Of a DNA stretch of 64,000 nt, positions 12,698 through 23,576 are shown piece after piece. Position 1 is the stretch's first letter. The number at the start of each line of letters is the position of its first letter. The stretch spans positions 17,710,385 through 17,774,384 of the forward strand of contig NC_052505.1 in assembly GCF_014356525.2 (NCBI RefSeq). Reading direction: 5' to 3'. Below the pieces are notes generated by a model. The model saw only the letters and a program-made list of their open reading frames with translations, was not told the origin of the DNA and did not search any database. The DNA is from Nilaparvata lugens. Lineage: Eukaryota; Arthropoda; Insecta; Hemiptera; Delphacidae. The position numbers were made by a program, and so were the translations under genes.

Positions 12698-14104
12698 AAT
12701 AGGCATCGCCATTTGTTTGGAAAAGAATAAAATACAATATATTTACATAATTTATGCTGTCATTAAGTGTCACTAGGCATGTCAGTGTAGTGGAAATATA
12801 CCCTCATCAGACAATGGTTTTTGAAAGAACATCATTCCTCTGGTTTCATAATGTTTAGAACATGATGAATTATCCGTATCAGATTGCAAATTTAGGAATA
12901 TAGAATTATCCGAAATGGAGGTAGTATAACGTGTCCCCCGTGCTAGAGCAAAATAATGTTGGAAATGTCCAAAATGCTGCTGATATTCTGCTACCTGTTC
13001 TCTGTTTTATTAAAATCTTTCTTTTGGAACCGATTTGAAATTTTCCATTTACCTTCTTCAACCGATCTTTGTGTCTTGTGATTCTATCATGATATCATTT
13101 AGCACGTATCCTTTCTCGCCTTTCAAATTATGAAGGAGTAAGTAGTCAATTAATTAATTAATTAATCAATCATTTGTTTTCAGTTTTACAATAATAATGT
13201 TGTAACAAGTAACCTTATCTTGAACTTCTGTTTTTCTTACATCGGCATGGTTTTACATTCTAGTTTTTCTGCTCTCTTAGTATTTCACTCTTAGTACTTC
13301 TTCTTTTCGGATTGAGATTTTATTTTTTTTTTTTTATTATTTTATTTTTTTTTGTTTCTCATACATTCCATATGTTTCTTTCTTCTTTATTATATTTTTT
13401 CTATTTTCGACTGAATCTCAAGCCACTAATTATAGCCGACTGATTACTCGTTGCCATCGCTCAAACTACTTAGTTTTACTGGTAACGCCAATGATAATAT
13501 TATAATCGATTTTTAAATGGAAAATATTTTAATTTTAAGTTTTTGTAATGTATCGTTTATGAAAATTTTTATATTTTTCACATTTGTAAAGTTTGTTTAA
13601 TGATTTTGGCAATAAATATTTCTTTCTTTCTTTCTTTCAATCTTATTATTGAACGAATTCTATCTATACAGTGGTTCAAAGAACACCTCAATATGAAGTT
13701 GATTGATGAAAAAATTAGAAAATTATCGTTGATCATAGAAAACAGAACCAACAAACGAACAATGACTCGAGCTTCAAGTAAAAAAAAAAAACTCGCTGCA
13801 CTTGTTCAAATACATTGGCTACTTGCTTTAGTGGTTCAGCCATCAATGTAATATATCATTAGGGATTTTATCCATAATGATTTCATTGGTTTGAGTATTC
13901 CAGAAGTATTTTGAAGCAGCCTGCACACAAGGACAATAGTAGCGTCCACTAAGCATCCACTAGCCGTCGCGGAATCGGAAAAATGTAATGTACATTCGAG
14001 TTTCGGAAATTTCTAATTCCGATTCTACAGTCCTGGTGTGCAGGGTGATTGAGATACAGTTCGAGGAAAGCCCTTCGTATTATTATTATTATTCGTATTA
14101 TATT
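12698..14104. other. No gene; AT-rich with short microsatellites
   Basis: (TTAA)n at 13146-13168 and (TTTC)n at 13615-13638. GGCAATAAATATTTC before the latter looks like a retroposon 3' end. The 83-codon frame at 13600 is unassigned. Confidence 0.5.
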
Positions 14105-15220
14105 ATACCAGTTTCAGCTGAGCTTTAGTGTTTAAAAGTTTGTGTTTCTTGAATAGTTTCAAATTTTCTTAAATAACTCAATAATATCGGGGACCGAGCT
14201 TCGCTCTGGAGTACAAAAGCATAACACATTTTATTACGAAAGAGGAAATTATAATAACATTCATACAAAAATCTTTCATCTAATCACAGTAAATTGAGAT
14301 TAATTCCCAGAGGAATGCAAAAATCTCCCTCACAAAGGACCAGTTGTACAAATGCCGGATAAATTTTAATCCTGATTAACTTCACGTGAACCAAATCAGA
14401 GAAGACCATTTCAAGAAGATGGATCTACTGGAATTAATCAAGATTGAAAATAACCCGGAATTTTTGCAACCGGCACTAAGTACCTGATTGAATGATTACA
14501 AAAATTCAACAGCTGAGTCATAATTATGACACAGTCCCACACACATGAACTCGCTCACTCACTTCCATCACCAACAGACGACGAAATAATAATTATTATC
14601 AGTTGTTTTACGAAGGATGAATAATAATTATCCTTCTTATGTCCTTCAGCCAGTTTTCCCAGGGATGAGACCTTGTGCAATCGAATCTTTATATCATAGA
14701 CCTACTATGTTCTAAATTTCGTGGTAATCGTTAGAGCCGTTTTCGAGATTCGGTAAAATACAAACATATAAACATCTAAACAACTAAACATCTAAACATC
14801 CAAACATCTAAACATATAAACAGAAGTTGCTCGTTTAATAATATAGGATAAATTAAACCTGTATTCCAATTAGTCAATCCAACTTATTCAAATCCCAAAC
14901 ATGTATTCAAGACTTGTCATTATTCCAACTCAATAATATATTCTAAACCCAACATGAATGCAATCTGTGACGATTGAGTGGAATATTTCTAATTAATTTA
15001 ACAATTCATGCCATCTAAATTCAAAACTTATAGTAAGTTTTCATGTTTATCCTTGACTAAAATTTTATAAAAATTGTTCACATGAAATTCTAACCTTATC
15101 TTGGACTTTGTCACCTATAAATTTGAAAGGAAAATAGCACAAGGACTATCTTATTATTTCATCTACCAATGTTATCACATCTGTGTCATTTGCATTGTAA
15201 ATACATAAAATAAGAATGAA
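14105..15220. repeat. Interrupted repeat family P
   Basis: 14105-14160 and 15030-15220 match 44025-44370 in the same order. The family D repeat at 14165-14850 lies between them, suggesting nested insertion. The remaining 14851-15029 is AT-rich with no gene seen. Confidence 0.55.
14165..14850. repeat. Dispersed repeat family D
   Basis: Begins ATCGGGGACCGAGCTTCGCT and ends in a run of ACATCTAAAC-type heptamer-like repeats (14760-14822) and GCTCGTTTAATAATATAGGA. An inverted partial copy lies at 41425-41700 and a terminal fragment at 43258-43300. Confidence 0.75.
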
Positions 15221-15764
15221 CTTGAAATACATTTCATCCTCTCACTCCACCTCACGCGAACTACATAGAAAACAGAAGAAAGAACTAGTTCTCAATCCCA
15301 ATGTGTTAATCGTGAACAGAGAGGCAAGCAAAACAGAAATAATATCCTACACCTCTTCCGGTTTTTCAACAGTAGCCGAAGATAAGGCAAGGCAGACGCG
15401 CGTGAATTCCAAAAATAAGCCCCAAGTAGCAGAGCATAGGGAGGTTGGTTTTGGGTTCACACTCAGTAGAGTTGAATACAAGTGAAAACGTTATGGATCT
15501 GAAGCCTTTTGTTGTCGGAGTCCATTCTGTTGCCGAAACCACAAGACCAGCACCACTGTGCCTCCTCCCATTTAGTCTACACATACCCCCAATCCCCCCC
15601 TCGCCGAGGACCCCAGGGGGGAACCAGCCCCCTTCACACACGTACCCTCGTAAGTTTTATCTTGAGCCGCACCGTACTAAAGCCAAACCGTCTTGTTCAA
15701 ATATTTACTCGACTTTTTCTTTCCCTTTGCTTATTCCCTTCATCAACTACCTTCCATTCTTCTC

Positions 15765-15893
15765 CTTTTTCTTCTTCTCTTTCTTCTTCTTCTTCTTCTC
15801 CTCCTTCTTTTCTTCTTCTTCTTCATCATCTTCTTCTTCTTCTTCTTCTTCTTCTTCTTCTTCTTCTCCTTCTTCTTCTTTCTCTCATTGAAT
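15765..15893. repeat. (TTC)n microsatellite
   Basis: TTC tract with CTCC and ATCATC breaks. An open frame from 15445 enters it; its 5' portion has no recognised family. Confidence 0.95.
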
Positions 15894-16448
15894 CCATGCT
15901 CTCCCGCTTCCATTATCCTTCTTCTTCCTCGATTCCTTGCTTGAATAATTTTCCTTTTCTTTCTATCATAACTAGCCTATGAAGAAATATGATATACTAC
16001 CATATGAATAACTATGTCATTAATTATTGGAATCTATAATCTATAGATAAATAAATTATCTTGGTGAATAAATCCTTCCACCATAGTAGAAGGCTGCAGA
16101 AACGGAGAATTGGCAACTATGTGTACTCATTGTCTATCATGTCACTGCAAAAGAATCGTTGATCGTTCCAAAAGTAGTTAGCAAGAGTTGATTTGTGTGA
16201 ACAGAATTTGAAGGTTAAATAACGAAGGGAGAAGAAGGGGTAAGAGACATTGATCTAGCTGGAATTGGGTAGAACAGGGTTGGAGGAAGAGAGAAACAGT
16301 GAGAGAGTAAGAATGAGAGAGAGAAAGACACCCATAAATCTCAAGCAAAGCCTAACTGGACAGTTGACGTGCAGACTTACTCTTATGTCCACTAAAATAA
16401 ATCATCAAATGAGGAGGCCTTGATTTGAGTGCATGCGGAGAGAATGGA

Positions 16449-17097
16449 AAAGGAGGATGGGAGGAGAAGGAAAAGAAGAAGAAAAAGAAGGAGAAGGGGG
16501 AAAAGATGACGGAGAAGGAGGTATTGAAGAAGAAGAAGAAGAAGAAGAAGAAGAAGAAGAAGAAGAAGAAGGAGCGGTTGGAGAATAAAAAGGAGGAAAA
16601 GAACAAGATGAAGAAGAAGAAGGAAAATAAGGAGAAGGAGAAGAAGAAGTAGAAGAAGGAGGAGGAGAAGGAGAAGAAGAAGAAGAATAAGGAGGAGGAG
16701 AAGGAGAAGAAGAAGTAGAAGAAGGAGGAGGAGAAGGAGAAGAAGAAGTAGAAGAAGGAGGAGGAGAAGGAGAAGAAGAAGTAGAAGAAGGAGGAGGAGA
16801 AGGAGAAGAAGAAGTAGAAGAAGGAGGAGGAGAAGGAGAAGAAGAAGTAGAAGAAGGAGGAGGAGAAGGAGAAGAAGAAGTAGAAGAAGGAGGAGGAGAA
16901 GGAGAAGAAGAAGTAGAAGAAGGAGGAGGAGAAGGAGAAGAAGAAGTAGAAGAAGGAGGAGGAGAAGGAGAAGAAGAAGTAGAAGAAGGAGGAGGAGAAG
17001 GAGAAGAAGAAGTAGAAGAAGGAGGAGGAGAAGGAGAAGAAGAAGAAGAAGGAAAATAAGGAGAAGGAGAAGAAGAAGTAGAAGAAGATATAGAAAG
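16449..17097. repeat. GAA/GGA tract with 33-bp minisatellite
   Basis: From about 16646 to 17045 a 33-bp unit (GTAGAAGAAGGAGGAGGAGA then AGGAGAAGAAGAA) repeats about eleven times almost perfectly. On the minus strand this translates to an 11-residue Phe/Ser/Tyr repeat in a 252-codon open frame, which I regard as fortuitous. Confidence 0.95.
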
Positions 17098-17250
17098 AGA
17101 TGGTCCACACCGGTCAAGTCCCTCCCTGTGATGGATGGAATCTGTTAGTTTTCGGTGGTGTAATTGGGCTTATGTTACGGCTAAATTCCTGTGTCACTGT
17201 ATAGTAGCCTTCCACTCATCTAGAGATTGCTTGACAGCTTCTTATCACTC

Positions 17251-17350
17251 TTCTTCTTCTTCTTCTTCTTCTTCTTCTTCTTCTTCTTCTTCTTCTTCTT
17301 CTTCTCCTTCTCCTTCTCCTTCACTTTCTCCTCCTCCTCCTTTTTCTCCT
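17251..17350. repeat. (TTC)n microsatellite
   Basis: TTC run followed by CTCCTT variants. Confidence 0.95.
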
Positions 17351-17379
17351 CCTTCTTATCAACTTCACTACAATCAACA

Positions 17380-18700
17380 AAACGACTCAAGTTGATTATT
17401 TCTTCTAGTGTCTAGTTCCCCACATTCAATTCAAGTATCTTGAATAGTTTTGGATGATTTCCCATTAGTTGATTCAAACTAATATCATTATAATTTATAC
17501 AATATTTCAGGAATCATATCTTCAAGTGCACTAAACAGTATATGCGATGAATAACCAACACCTAAATCACAGTCGATTTAAGAACATTGAATAGTTTTGG
17601 ACGATTTCCAATTGGATCGTCAACGACTCAAGTTGATTCCTTCTAGTGTCTAGTACCCCACAGTCAATTCAAGAATCTTCAATAGTTTGGTTGATTTCCA
17701 ATTAGATGATTCAAACTAATATCATTATAATATACAATATTTCAGGAATTATACCTTCAAGTACACTAAACAGTCTCTGCGTCAAGGTTCGTGAAAAACT
17801 CAACAATATTGAATAACCATCATCTAAATCACAGTCAGTTTAAGAATATTGAATAGTTTTGGATGATTTCCAATTAAATGATTCAAACCAATATCAGTTT
17901 AATGTTTCAATATTTCAGGAATCATATCTTCAAGTGCACTAAACAGTCTATGCGTCAAGTTCCGTGAAAAACTGAACAATATTGAATAACCATCCTCTAA
18001 GGAAATAGCAACTACTCGATAAGTAGTCCATAAAGAAAAGCAACTTCTCCACAAACTAAAACAACCCTTCTATTGATAACTAGTTCCACACAGTCAATTT
18101 AAGTAACTTGAATAGTTTTGGATGATTTTTAATTGAATGATTCTAATTAATGTTTTAGAAAGAAAAATAAAAATCTTAGTACCTTTTTTGAAAATATCTA
18201 ATATTTTGAAAGATTAGATACCCTTTTTGAGAATATTTAATATTTTTGATTACTAAGATTTTTATATTTCTTTCTATTTCCATAGAAGTAGCCCTATACA
18301 GAAAAGAGATGATTAATGTTTGTATGATATACAATATAGTATAATGTGGAATGTGCAATACTGTAGGAATAAATTATGCCTTCATGGGAAGTGCAGTAAA
18401 CAGACATAGCTCGTGTAAAACACATGATGAACAACCATCACCTGAACAACAACTTCTCCACAGACTAGAACAACCTTTCACGTGGTAATCACCAATGCAA
18501 TCCAATATTTGTCCAACTTATATTAGTATTATTATACAATTGTAATTGAATACACAATATTTCAGGTATTATATCTTCATGGAAAGTGTGATAAACAGTC
18601 AATGGGTGATAAAAACTCAACAATGATGAATAATCGTTACTACATATATGGTAAAGCAACTTCTCCACAGACTGAAACAATCCTTAAGCTGGGTTTACAC
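17380..18700. repeat. Degenerate long tandem repeat
   Basis: Units of roughly 170-240 bp containing GAATAGTTTTGGATGATTTC, ATATTTCAGGAATCATATCT, TCAAGTGCACTAAACAGT and TCTCCACAGACT recur at 17440-17560, 17590-17800, 17840-17990, 18090-18150, 18360-18480 and 18555-18690, with increasing decay to the right. Confidence 0.8.
18157..18274. mobile_element. ~118-bp AT-rich hairpin
   Basis: AGAAAAATAAAAATCTTAGT pairs with ACTAAGATTTTTATATTTCT; in the centre AGGTA-type repeats of TACCTTTTTTGAAAATAT and TACCCTTTTTGAGAATAT lie head to tail. Inserted in the 17.4-18.7 kb repeat array. Confidence 0.65.
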
Positions 18701-18704
18701 CAAA

Positions 18705-19397
18705 GTTATTAACAAAATCTGGTGTGGTACATTCACACAACTTTCCTTGCCGTTATGAAAATTGACCAACTGACGCTAGTGTTCCCGCGCATCTCAAGTC
18801 TACTTTTCTAAGATCTGAGCCAGCTGGTGACAGGACAATAGCGCTGCAGACACACGAAGTCTGCTATCTCTTCATAGTGAATGATTAAATAGAATCAACA
18901 GTTTGCAATGGAATAATCTCATTTTCTCTAATTATTTCGAGCTTATTTCCAATTTTAGGTGAAAATGCTACTGGACATTAATTGTAGAGATTTCTATGCT
19001 TAATCTTTTCCACTAGAAATTTTTTGTGTTAAGTGTATCTGAAGCCTGATAATTGGGAATCTGAAATCAAACTCTGCATAGATGGTGCAGTGCTTTTGAA
19101 ATTTTTACAGATATGAGACTTGTGGCAGTTGATAGAGATTATCAATGACTTTTCTAGGTATGAATTTGATCAAAATCGTTGGAGCCGTTTTCGAGAAAAT
19201 CGCGAAAACCCTGTTTTTGACAACATTTTCGCCATTTTAGCCGCCATCTTGAATTGAATTTGATCGAAATTGTTCGTGTCGGATCCTTATAGTGTAAGGA
19301 CCTTGAGTTCTAAATTTCAAGTCATTCCGTTGATTGGGAGATGAGATATCGTGTACTCAGACGCACAGTCACCACACACACACACACACACACACAA

Positions 19398-19440
<43 letters not shown>

Positions 19441-19479
19441 ACACCACCACACCACACACACACACACACACACCACACA

Positions 19480-19510
<31 letters not shown>

Positions 19511-19540
19511 CACAGCAACACACACACACCACACACTATG
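18705..19540. repeat. Family A-related repeat, subfamily 2, copy 1, with CA array
   Basis: Begins AATCTGGTGTGGTACATTC like family A but continues with a distinct segment (CCTTGCCGTTATG, CTGACGCTAGTGTTC). It re-joins the common CGTTTTCGAGAAAATCGCGA module and ends in a CA/CCA array (19369-19536). Confidence 0.85.
19369..19536. repeat. (CA)n/(CCA) microsatellite
   Basis: CA array with CCA interruptions. All six overlapping frames through it are artefacts. Confidence 0.97.
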
Positions 19541-19677
19541 CTGTAAAAGGAATGGTGGCGCTTTTTTTAATGTGCTATCCCCATATTGAGAAAACTCTAA
19601 TTGAATGTCACTCAGTTATTCAATACAAAGTATTAATCAACATTAGGCCTATTGCACAATCAATGATGGGAATGGGT

Positions 19678-19706
19678 TTTTTTTTTTTTATTTTTTTTTT
19701 TTTTTT
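19678..19706 (-). other. Poly(A)-like tract at the 3' end of the minus-strand gene cluster
   Basis: On the minus strand an A-run interrupted by a single T starts at the stop codon of the gene at 19705-20018. It could be a retroposed poly(A) tail or ordinary A/T slippage; no flanking target duplication was recognised. Confidence 0.6.
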
Positions 19707-20018
19707 ATATATTCCTTTCTTCTTCTAGAAGAACAAGAGGCGATTTACCTTCTCGTTGTACACACTTCAGATAGAGTTTTTGTTTGTTGAAATCCTCAAG
19801 TGTTTGAAGATTCAATACACTCAGAAATTTCTCAGGTAAGTAAACTTCGCAATAATAGTCACCATTGCTGTCATGATCGTATACCTCATTATGATTCGCT
19901 GACCCTGTTGTGTTCTCACTAGTCTAGCGTGTACAACACGGTACCACGAATCATGGTCAAGATCTTTGAGTGAGACCGTTGGATATTCAGTTTTCGAAAT
20001 ATAATTGAATGACTTCAT
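19705..20018 (-). pseudogene. Small OB-like/DNA-binding-like gene, one frameshift, A-rich tail
   Basis: Begins MKSFNYISK and contains YPTVSLKDLDHDSWYRVV and a RLVRTQQGQRI strand. Near 19890 the frame shifts once, then continues with GDYYCEVYLPEKFLS to a TAA at 19705. That gives about 104 codons. The charged, beta-rich text resembles small OB-like proteins that I recall next to nuclease-like and capsid-like genes in insect repeats; function is inferred only. A run of A (minus-strand sense) starts at the stop codon. It is the last gene of the minus-strand cluster. Confidence 0.5.
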
Positions 20019-20305
20019 ACTAAAAGTCTATCATTTTCCAGTGTTGCTTCTATGGTGTTCCATAATAATAATAATAATAAATAAAAAGCTTACCGCGATC
20101 GTGTGCAAGAATAACAAAGCAGCTATATGCTTGCGTTGGTTGTCGGTTAAAGACTGAGCAAACCTGTTAAGCCGTCAGCCCCCCACAACCGTTCCTGTCG
20201 ACTCCTTCCACATTCCTCTGTTGACTCGTTCTCCCCTCCGCCTCCTCACACCTTTCCTTCTGTTGACTTCCCGCCATTCACCTTTCTACCTTCTTCTTCT
20301 CTTCT

Positions 20306-20509
20306 TTACATGTAGCCGCATTCCTTTCTTCTCACCTCTTCTTTACAGCAGCTAGTCGCTTCTTCTTCTCTTCTTCTTCTTTCTTTACATGTAGGCGCAT
20401 TCCTACCCACCTCTTCTTTACAGCTAGTCGCCGCATCTTCTCCTTCTCTGTTCACCTCTAGCGATCTTAAAATTTCTTCTTCAATTCTTATTAGCTTGTT
20501 TACATTCAA
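20306..20509 (-). CDS. Hypothetical small Lys/Glu/Cys-rich ORF in the virus-like cluster
   Basis: 67 codons on the same strand as its neighbours, starting MNVNKLIRIEEEILRSLEV. The latter half repeats CKEEV/CKER with Arg-rich spacers, which arises from duplicated purine-rich DNA. It may be a real accessory ORF or a chance reading of a GAA-rich tract. The helix-like start and its position between two cluster genes are the only arguments in favour. Confidence 0.25.
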   Translation of the reverse strand: MNVNKLIRIEEEILRSLEVNREGEDAATSCKEEVGRNAPTCKERRRREEEATSCCKEEVRRKECGYM

Positions 20510-20610
20510 ACTAAGGGTCTGTAATAACTAAGTAATCACTGATATCGTTAATATTAACGTATTTAGAAATATTGCTTTCAATTGTCTAGCAATAGTACTG
20601 TTTTTTGTCT

Positions 20611-20703
20611 CTATTGCTTTTGACACAAATCATACCATTCAATGTAGTTTTGTAATTTAATTTCTAAACATTCTGGCGCATAAGACCAATTTTGCGGATT
20701 CAT
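20611..20703 (-). CDS. Hypothetical 30-residue micro-ORF in the virus-like cluster
   Basis: Starts MNPQNWSYAPECLE and ends YDLCQKQ before TAG. The composition (Trp, Tyr, Cys, amphipathic) is unlike translated AT-rich intergenic DNA. A GCA/CTG triplet run precedes the ATG. It could be a small protein or an exon-sized remnant of a longer one; no family is recognised. Confidence 0.3.
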   Translation of the reverse strand: MNPQNWSYAPECLEIKLQNYIEWYDLCQKQ

Positions 20704-20901
20704 TATACTCTTCAATCTGCTGCTGCTGCTGCTAGCGAAGTACACTAAATGAGTGGTACTAGAACAGTGAAATTTATTGCTTTTCGCTTCTCCCTTCCAC
20801 CGCTACAGGTCAGACTGCATACTCTCGCTTTATGCGAAATCAAATCAAATCCACATAAACACATAGTATGCTTTCCCCATCAAAATAAAAACCTTGTCGG
20901 G

Positions 20902-21763
20902 CTAGTTGCGTTTTCGTTGTTTAGTTAACAGCTTACAATGTTTCATACTTTCCATTCTATTATTTTCGCATGTATAATCGATATCAGCAGCAGCATTACG
21001 ATTCAATGAACTCATATTTTTTGTAGGCATTGAAGCAGCAGCAGCAGCAGCACTATTCTCCTTTGTTTGCTTGTTACACATCAAGATTGTCAAATAATGA
21101 TACGCACTGAACAACGCACAGCGGCCATTGGACGATTTGTTATGAATTTTGCATACACTAAAACACCAAGATTTTCAAACATTGTATAGTCTGGTTTTTG
21201 AATATCCTCCGGCATAGTAAGCACATTGTCGTGTAACCTTTTCAAAAACTGTGTTTTTTCTCTTCCCTTTGTATAGATTGTGGTATAATTTTGCAAATAT
21301 GAAGCAAGCAGCGCATCAGTGTAAATTAAGTCGCCTTGGTCCCATCTAATTTTATGATATTATGTTCCAGCCAGCTGACATCACGTACATTTTTCTACTC
21401 AGTAATGTTTTCGGAAATGGTGATTTAAAGTGTAGCACAACATGACGTAGTTTGTAATCGATTATGGCTACCTCTTTAATAATGATAAAATTATCATCAC
21501 TTTTGAAAAAATGAAACTCGACTACAGCAAAATCAATGTCATCATTTTTCCTGTCGCATTCTTCTTTACTTCTCCTCCTCTTAATTCTTGCTGCCTCCTT
21601 CTCCAATTCTTCTTCTTCTCTTCTTTATCCAGTCGCATTGTATGCCAAAGTCTCGAAATTTTGTTGATACTTGCTCATCATCGTCCATTTTCTGTTGTCC
21701 GTCGGTGCATGCACACATTCTATGTACAAATGCATCAAATTTTGCTTTTGTCAATGATGACAA
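20902..21763 (-). pseudogene. Decayed nuclease-like gene of the same element
   Basis: Coding pieces in three frames: 21581-21763, then 21352-21606 (containing DFAVVEFHFFKSDDNFIIIK and KEVAIIDY), then 21090-21296 (YTTIYTKGREKTQFLKRL), and finally 20902-21114 with an alanine run and basic end. The order and spacing resemble a repeat-associated protein family I recall from aphid genomes. The first D/E-rich hydrophobic strand is compatible with a DnaQ-like 3'-5' exonuclease fold, but I cannot prove this. Frameshifts occur in the GAA tract near 21600, near 21380 and near 21110. A TATA/Inr pair precedes it, and an AATAAA read on the minus strand (about 20775-20780) follows it. It is non-functional as assembled. 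Confidence 0.55.
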
Positions 21764-21844
21764 TGATGATGATGATATGATGACAACGACGACGATGACG
21801 ACGACTGAGGAATGTTATTATTCAAGCTATTAGAACACATTACA

Positions 21845-21880
21845 ACTGAACACTGTATTGTTCATACACGCACTTTATAT
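21845..21880 (-). promoter_or_regulatory. TATA box plus TCAGT initiator of the nuclease-like gene
   Basis: On the minus strand TATATAAA (21880-21873) is followed about 30 bp later by GTTCAGTTG (TCAGT at 21849-21845), the arthropod initiator consensus. The coding pieces start about 80 bp further on. TATA-to-Inr spacing is what a focused Pol II promoter needs. This shows the gene had its own promoter when intact. Confidence 0.65.
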
Positions 21881-22003
21881 AGCCCCCCTCCTACGTCATG
21901 CATAGCTCGCTCTTGCGTCAAATTACTGTACTTCACGAACTAATGCGCTCAATGGTTTGTATTCTACTAATGTGTCACTTATCAAAATACAATATGCAGT
22001 CGT

Positions 22004-23174
22004 TTAATTTGGCACATTTTCTGTAAACTCCATTTCCAATCGAATGTCTGTTGACGATGTTAAATGATCAGCTTGATGTGAACAATCTAGTACAATTATT
22101 GGACAGTTATCAGTAAAAGTTTTATAATCTACAACTGTACCATAATCAGTATGAAGTCCTAAATTATAATAGCTGGGCGCAAATTCAATAAACATTTTGT
22201 ACAAATTTGTTTGTTTCCATTTATACGATCATACGGCAGATATTCACTATTCAGGAAAAGTTTAACATCGTGCAATTTGCACATATCAAATTTCGACATT
22301 GACTTTCCCATTACATTTTTCCTGTTTGTCTGAATGCTAATATTACAAATCGCGGTGTTCAGCTTTTGAAGCCGTCTTTATAGTCCAAATCGTGCTAACA
22401 CTGTTCGGCAGCTGAGGATATTCGTGGATATCCCATTTTCTGAATGCAATTTTCAATGGCCTATCCTGATCGACAATTTTCAGAAATTTCCAATCTTAAA
22501 TGATCATCTACATGAATATAGGGCACTTTCCAAAGCAATTTTTTATTTCCAATGACATTGATGTTGCTTGCGGCGACTGAATACCATTAATATCTGTTGC
22601 GGATCTCAAAAGCACAAGCTCTTGTCTCATATTCAAAATTACATGTTGAAAATCTTCGAAAAATGGCAGAAGTAATTTTAACGGTACGCAATAAGCAAAG
22701 TATTATTATTAGTGTTGATGCACTATCAGTGAAACCTGCTAAATCATATGTATTTTTATCATTTAGTTGGTTCACTAAATAGGATTTAATAGTAGAAGTA
22801 ATACCTACTAGTCGACTCTTTGCAACGACTGTACCTGCCAACTCAAATCGTATCTCATCAAACATATGTGCTACTGCATTTGAACTGAGCGTATATGCAG
22901 CCTCCGCCGGCGGATCATCAGGTTTGTCTTTTGCCGGCGGTTTTGTACAATTTTTTCCCTCAACAATAAGAAAAGATTTTGCAACTAATGAAATAAGGTC
23001 ATGAGACGATTTCGACAAATGTATTTCATCATTGTTATTAAATTTCAAATTACCATACGGCGCATGCGTATGATAATCAAATTTTGTTATATCTGAATAA
23101 TAGTGTATGTCTTGTTCAACATTTAGTATGTCACTAATTGCTGCTGCTGCTGCTGCCGCGTGTTTTGACGACAT
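22004..23174 (-). pseudogene. Decayed capsid-like gene of a virus-like element
   Basis: An intronless coding fossil of about 390 codons. The longest intact piece is 22587-23174 (195 codons) and begins MSSKHAAAAAAAISD. It includes an EIRFELAG...VGITSTIKSYL block. Further pieces continue in other frames through about 22200-22690. The C-terminal piece (22004-22204) contains PIIVLDCSHQAD and DIRLEMEF. These blocks match my memory of an abundant, mostly unannotated insect protein family that I associate with double-jelly-roll-type viral capsid proteins of integrated dsDNA elements. That assignment is inference. At least three frameshifts show it is dead. It sits 5' of the nuclease-like gene on the same strand. 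An alanine run encoded by GCT/GCC triplets lies at its start. Confidence 0.6.
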
Positions 23175-23180
23175 ATTTCC

Positions 23181-23576
23181 AATTCACTTTAAAACCAAGC
23201 TTTTCTAAAAACCTTGCTCGATTATGTGTTATCAGTTTCACAGACTGATAAGTACTAACCGGTTGCTGCATGCTAAAGCAACCTACCGCCACCGCCACCA
23301 CTCCGCACACCCCCTTGCGCCTAGGTTGTTATACACACAAAACCCATTCTGTAGCGCTTCTCTCGCTTGTGTTGTTTGCGTGACTAATGCTCACATCATT
23401 CTAACACGATCCATCACGCCTCTCTCTCTCTCCTCTTATTCCTTCTTTCTAATGTGTACTCTTATTGTTATACTATCGCCGCGGAAATCAACTAGTTTAC
23501 CATTCTGATCACTACTTGATTACAAAGATTGAATTCTGTGCGTGTTTAATGGAAAGTAAATAATTGGCGATGGTGA
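23181..23576. other. Flank of the fossil element, no gene seen
   Basis: Moderately C-rich DNA with a short CT run (23420-23432). An ATCAGTC initiator-like sequence on the minus strand (about 23244) lies upstream of the capsid-like start, but no TATA box precedes it. Confidence 0.4.

Larger units (their letters stand above)
19705..23180 (-). mobile_element. Fossil virus-like/large DNA element, all genes on minus strand
   Basis: Contains, in minus-strand order, the capsid-like gene, the nuclease-like gene, two tiny ORFs and the OB-like gene. All are intronless and all main genes are frameshifted. Spacing is compact compared with the surrounding repeat-filled DNA. CAG/CTG or GAC triplet runs mark several of its genes (20716-20731, 21037-21051, 21755-21806, 23140-23160). 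No terminal repeats, integrase or polymerase are seen, so the type and limits of the element are open. Confidence 0.5.

Noticed and set aside
16352..17117. 252- and 241-codon minus-strand frames
   Set aside because: Generated by the 33-bp purine minisatellite; no start context, no non-repeat domain.
22597..22782. Plus-strand 61-codon frame
   Set aside because: Antisense of the capsid-like pseudogene.
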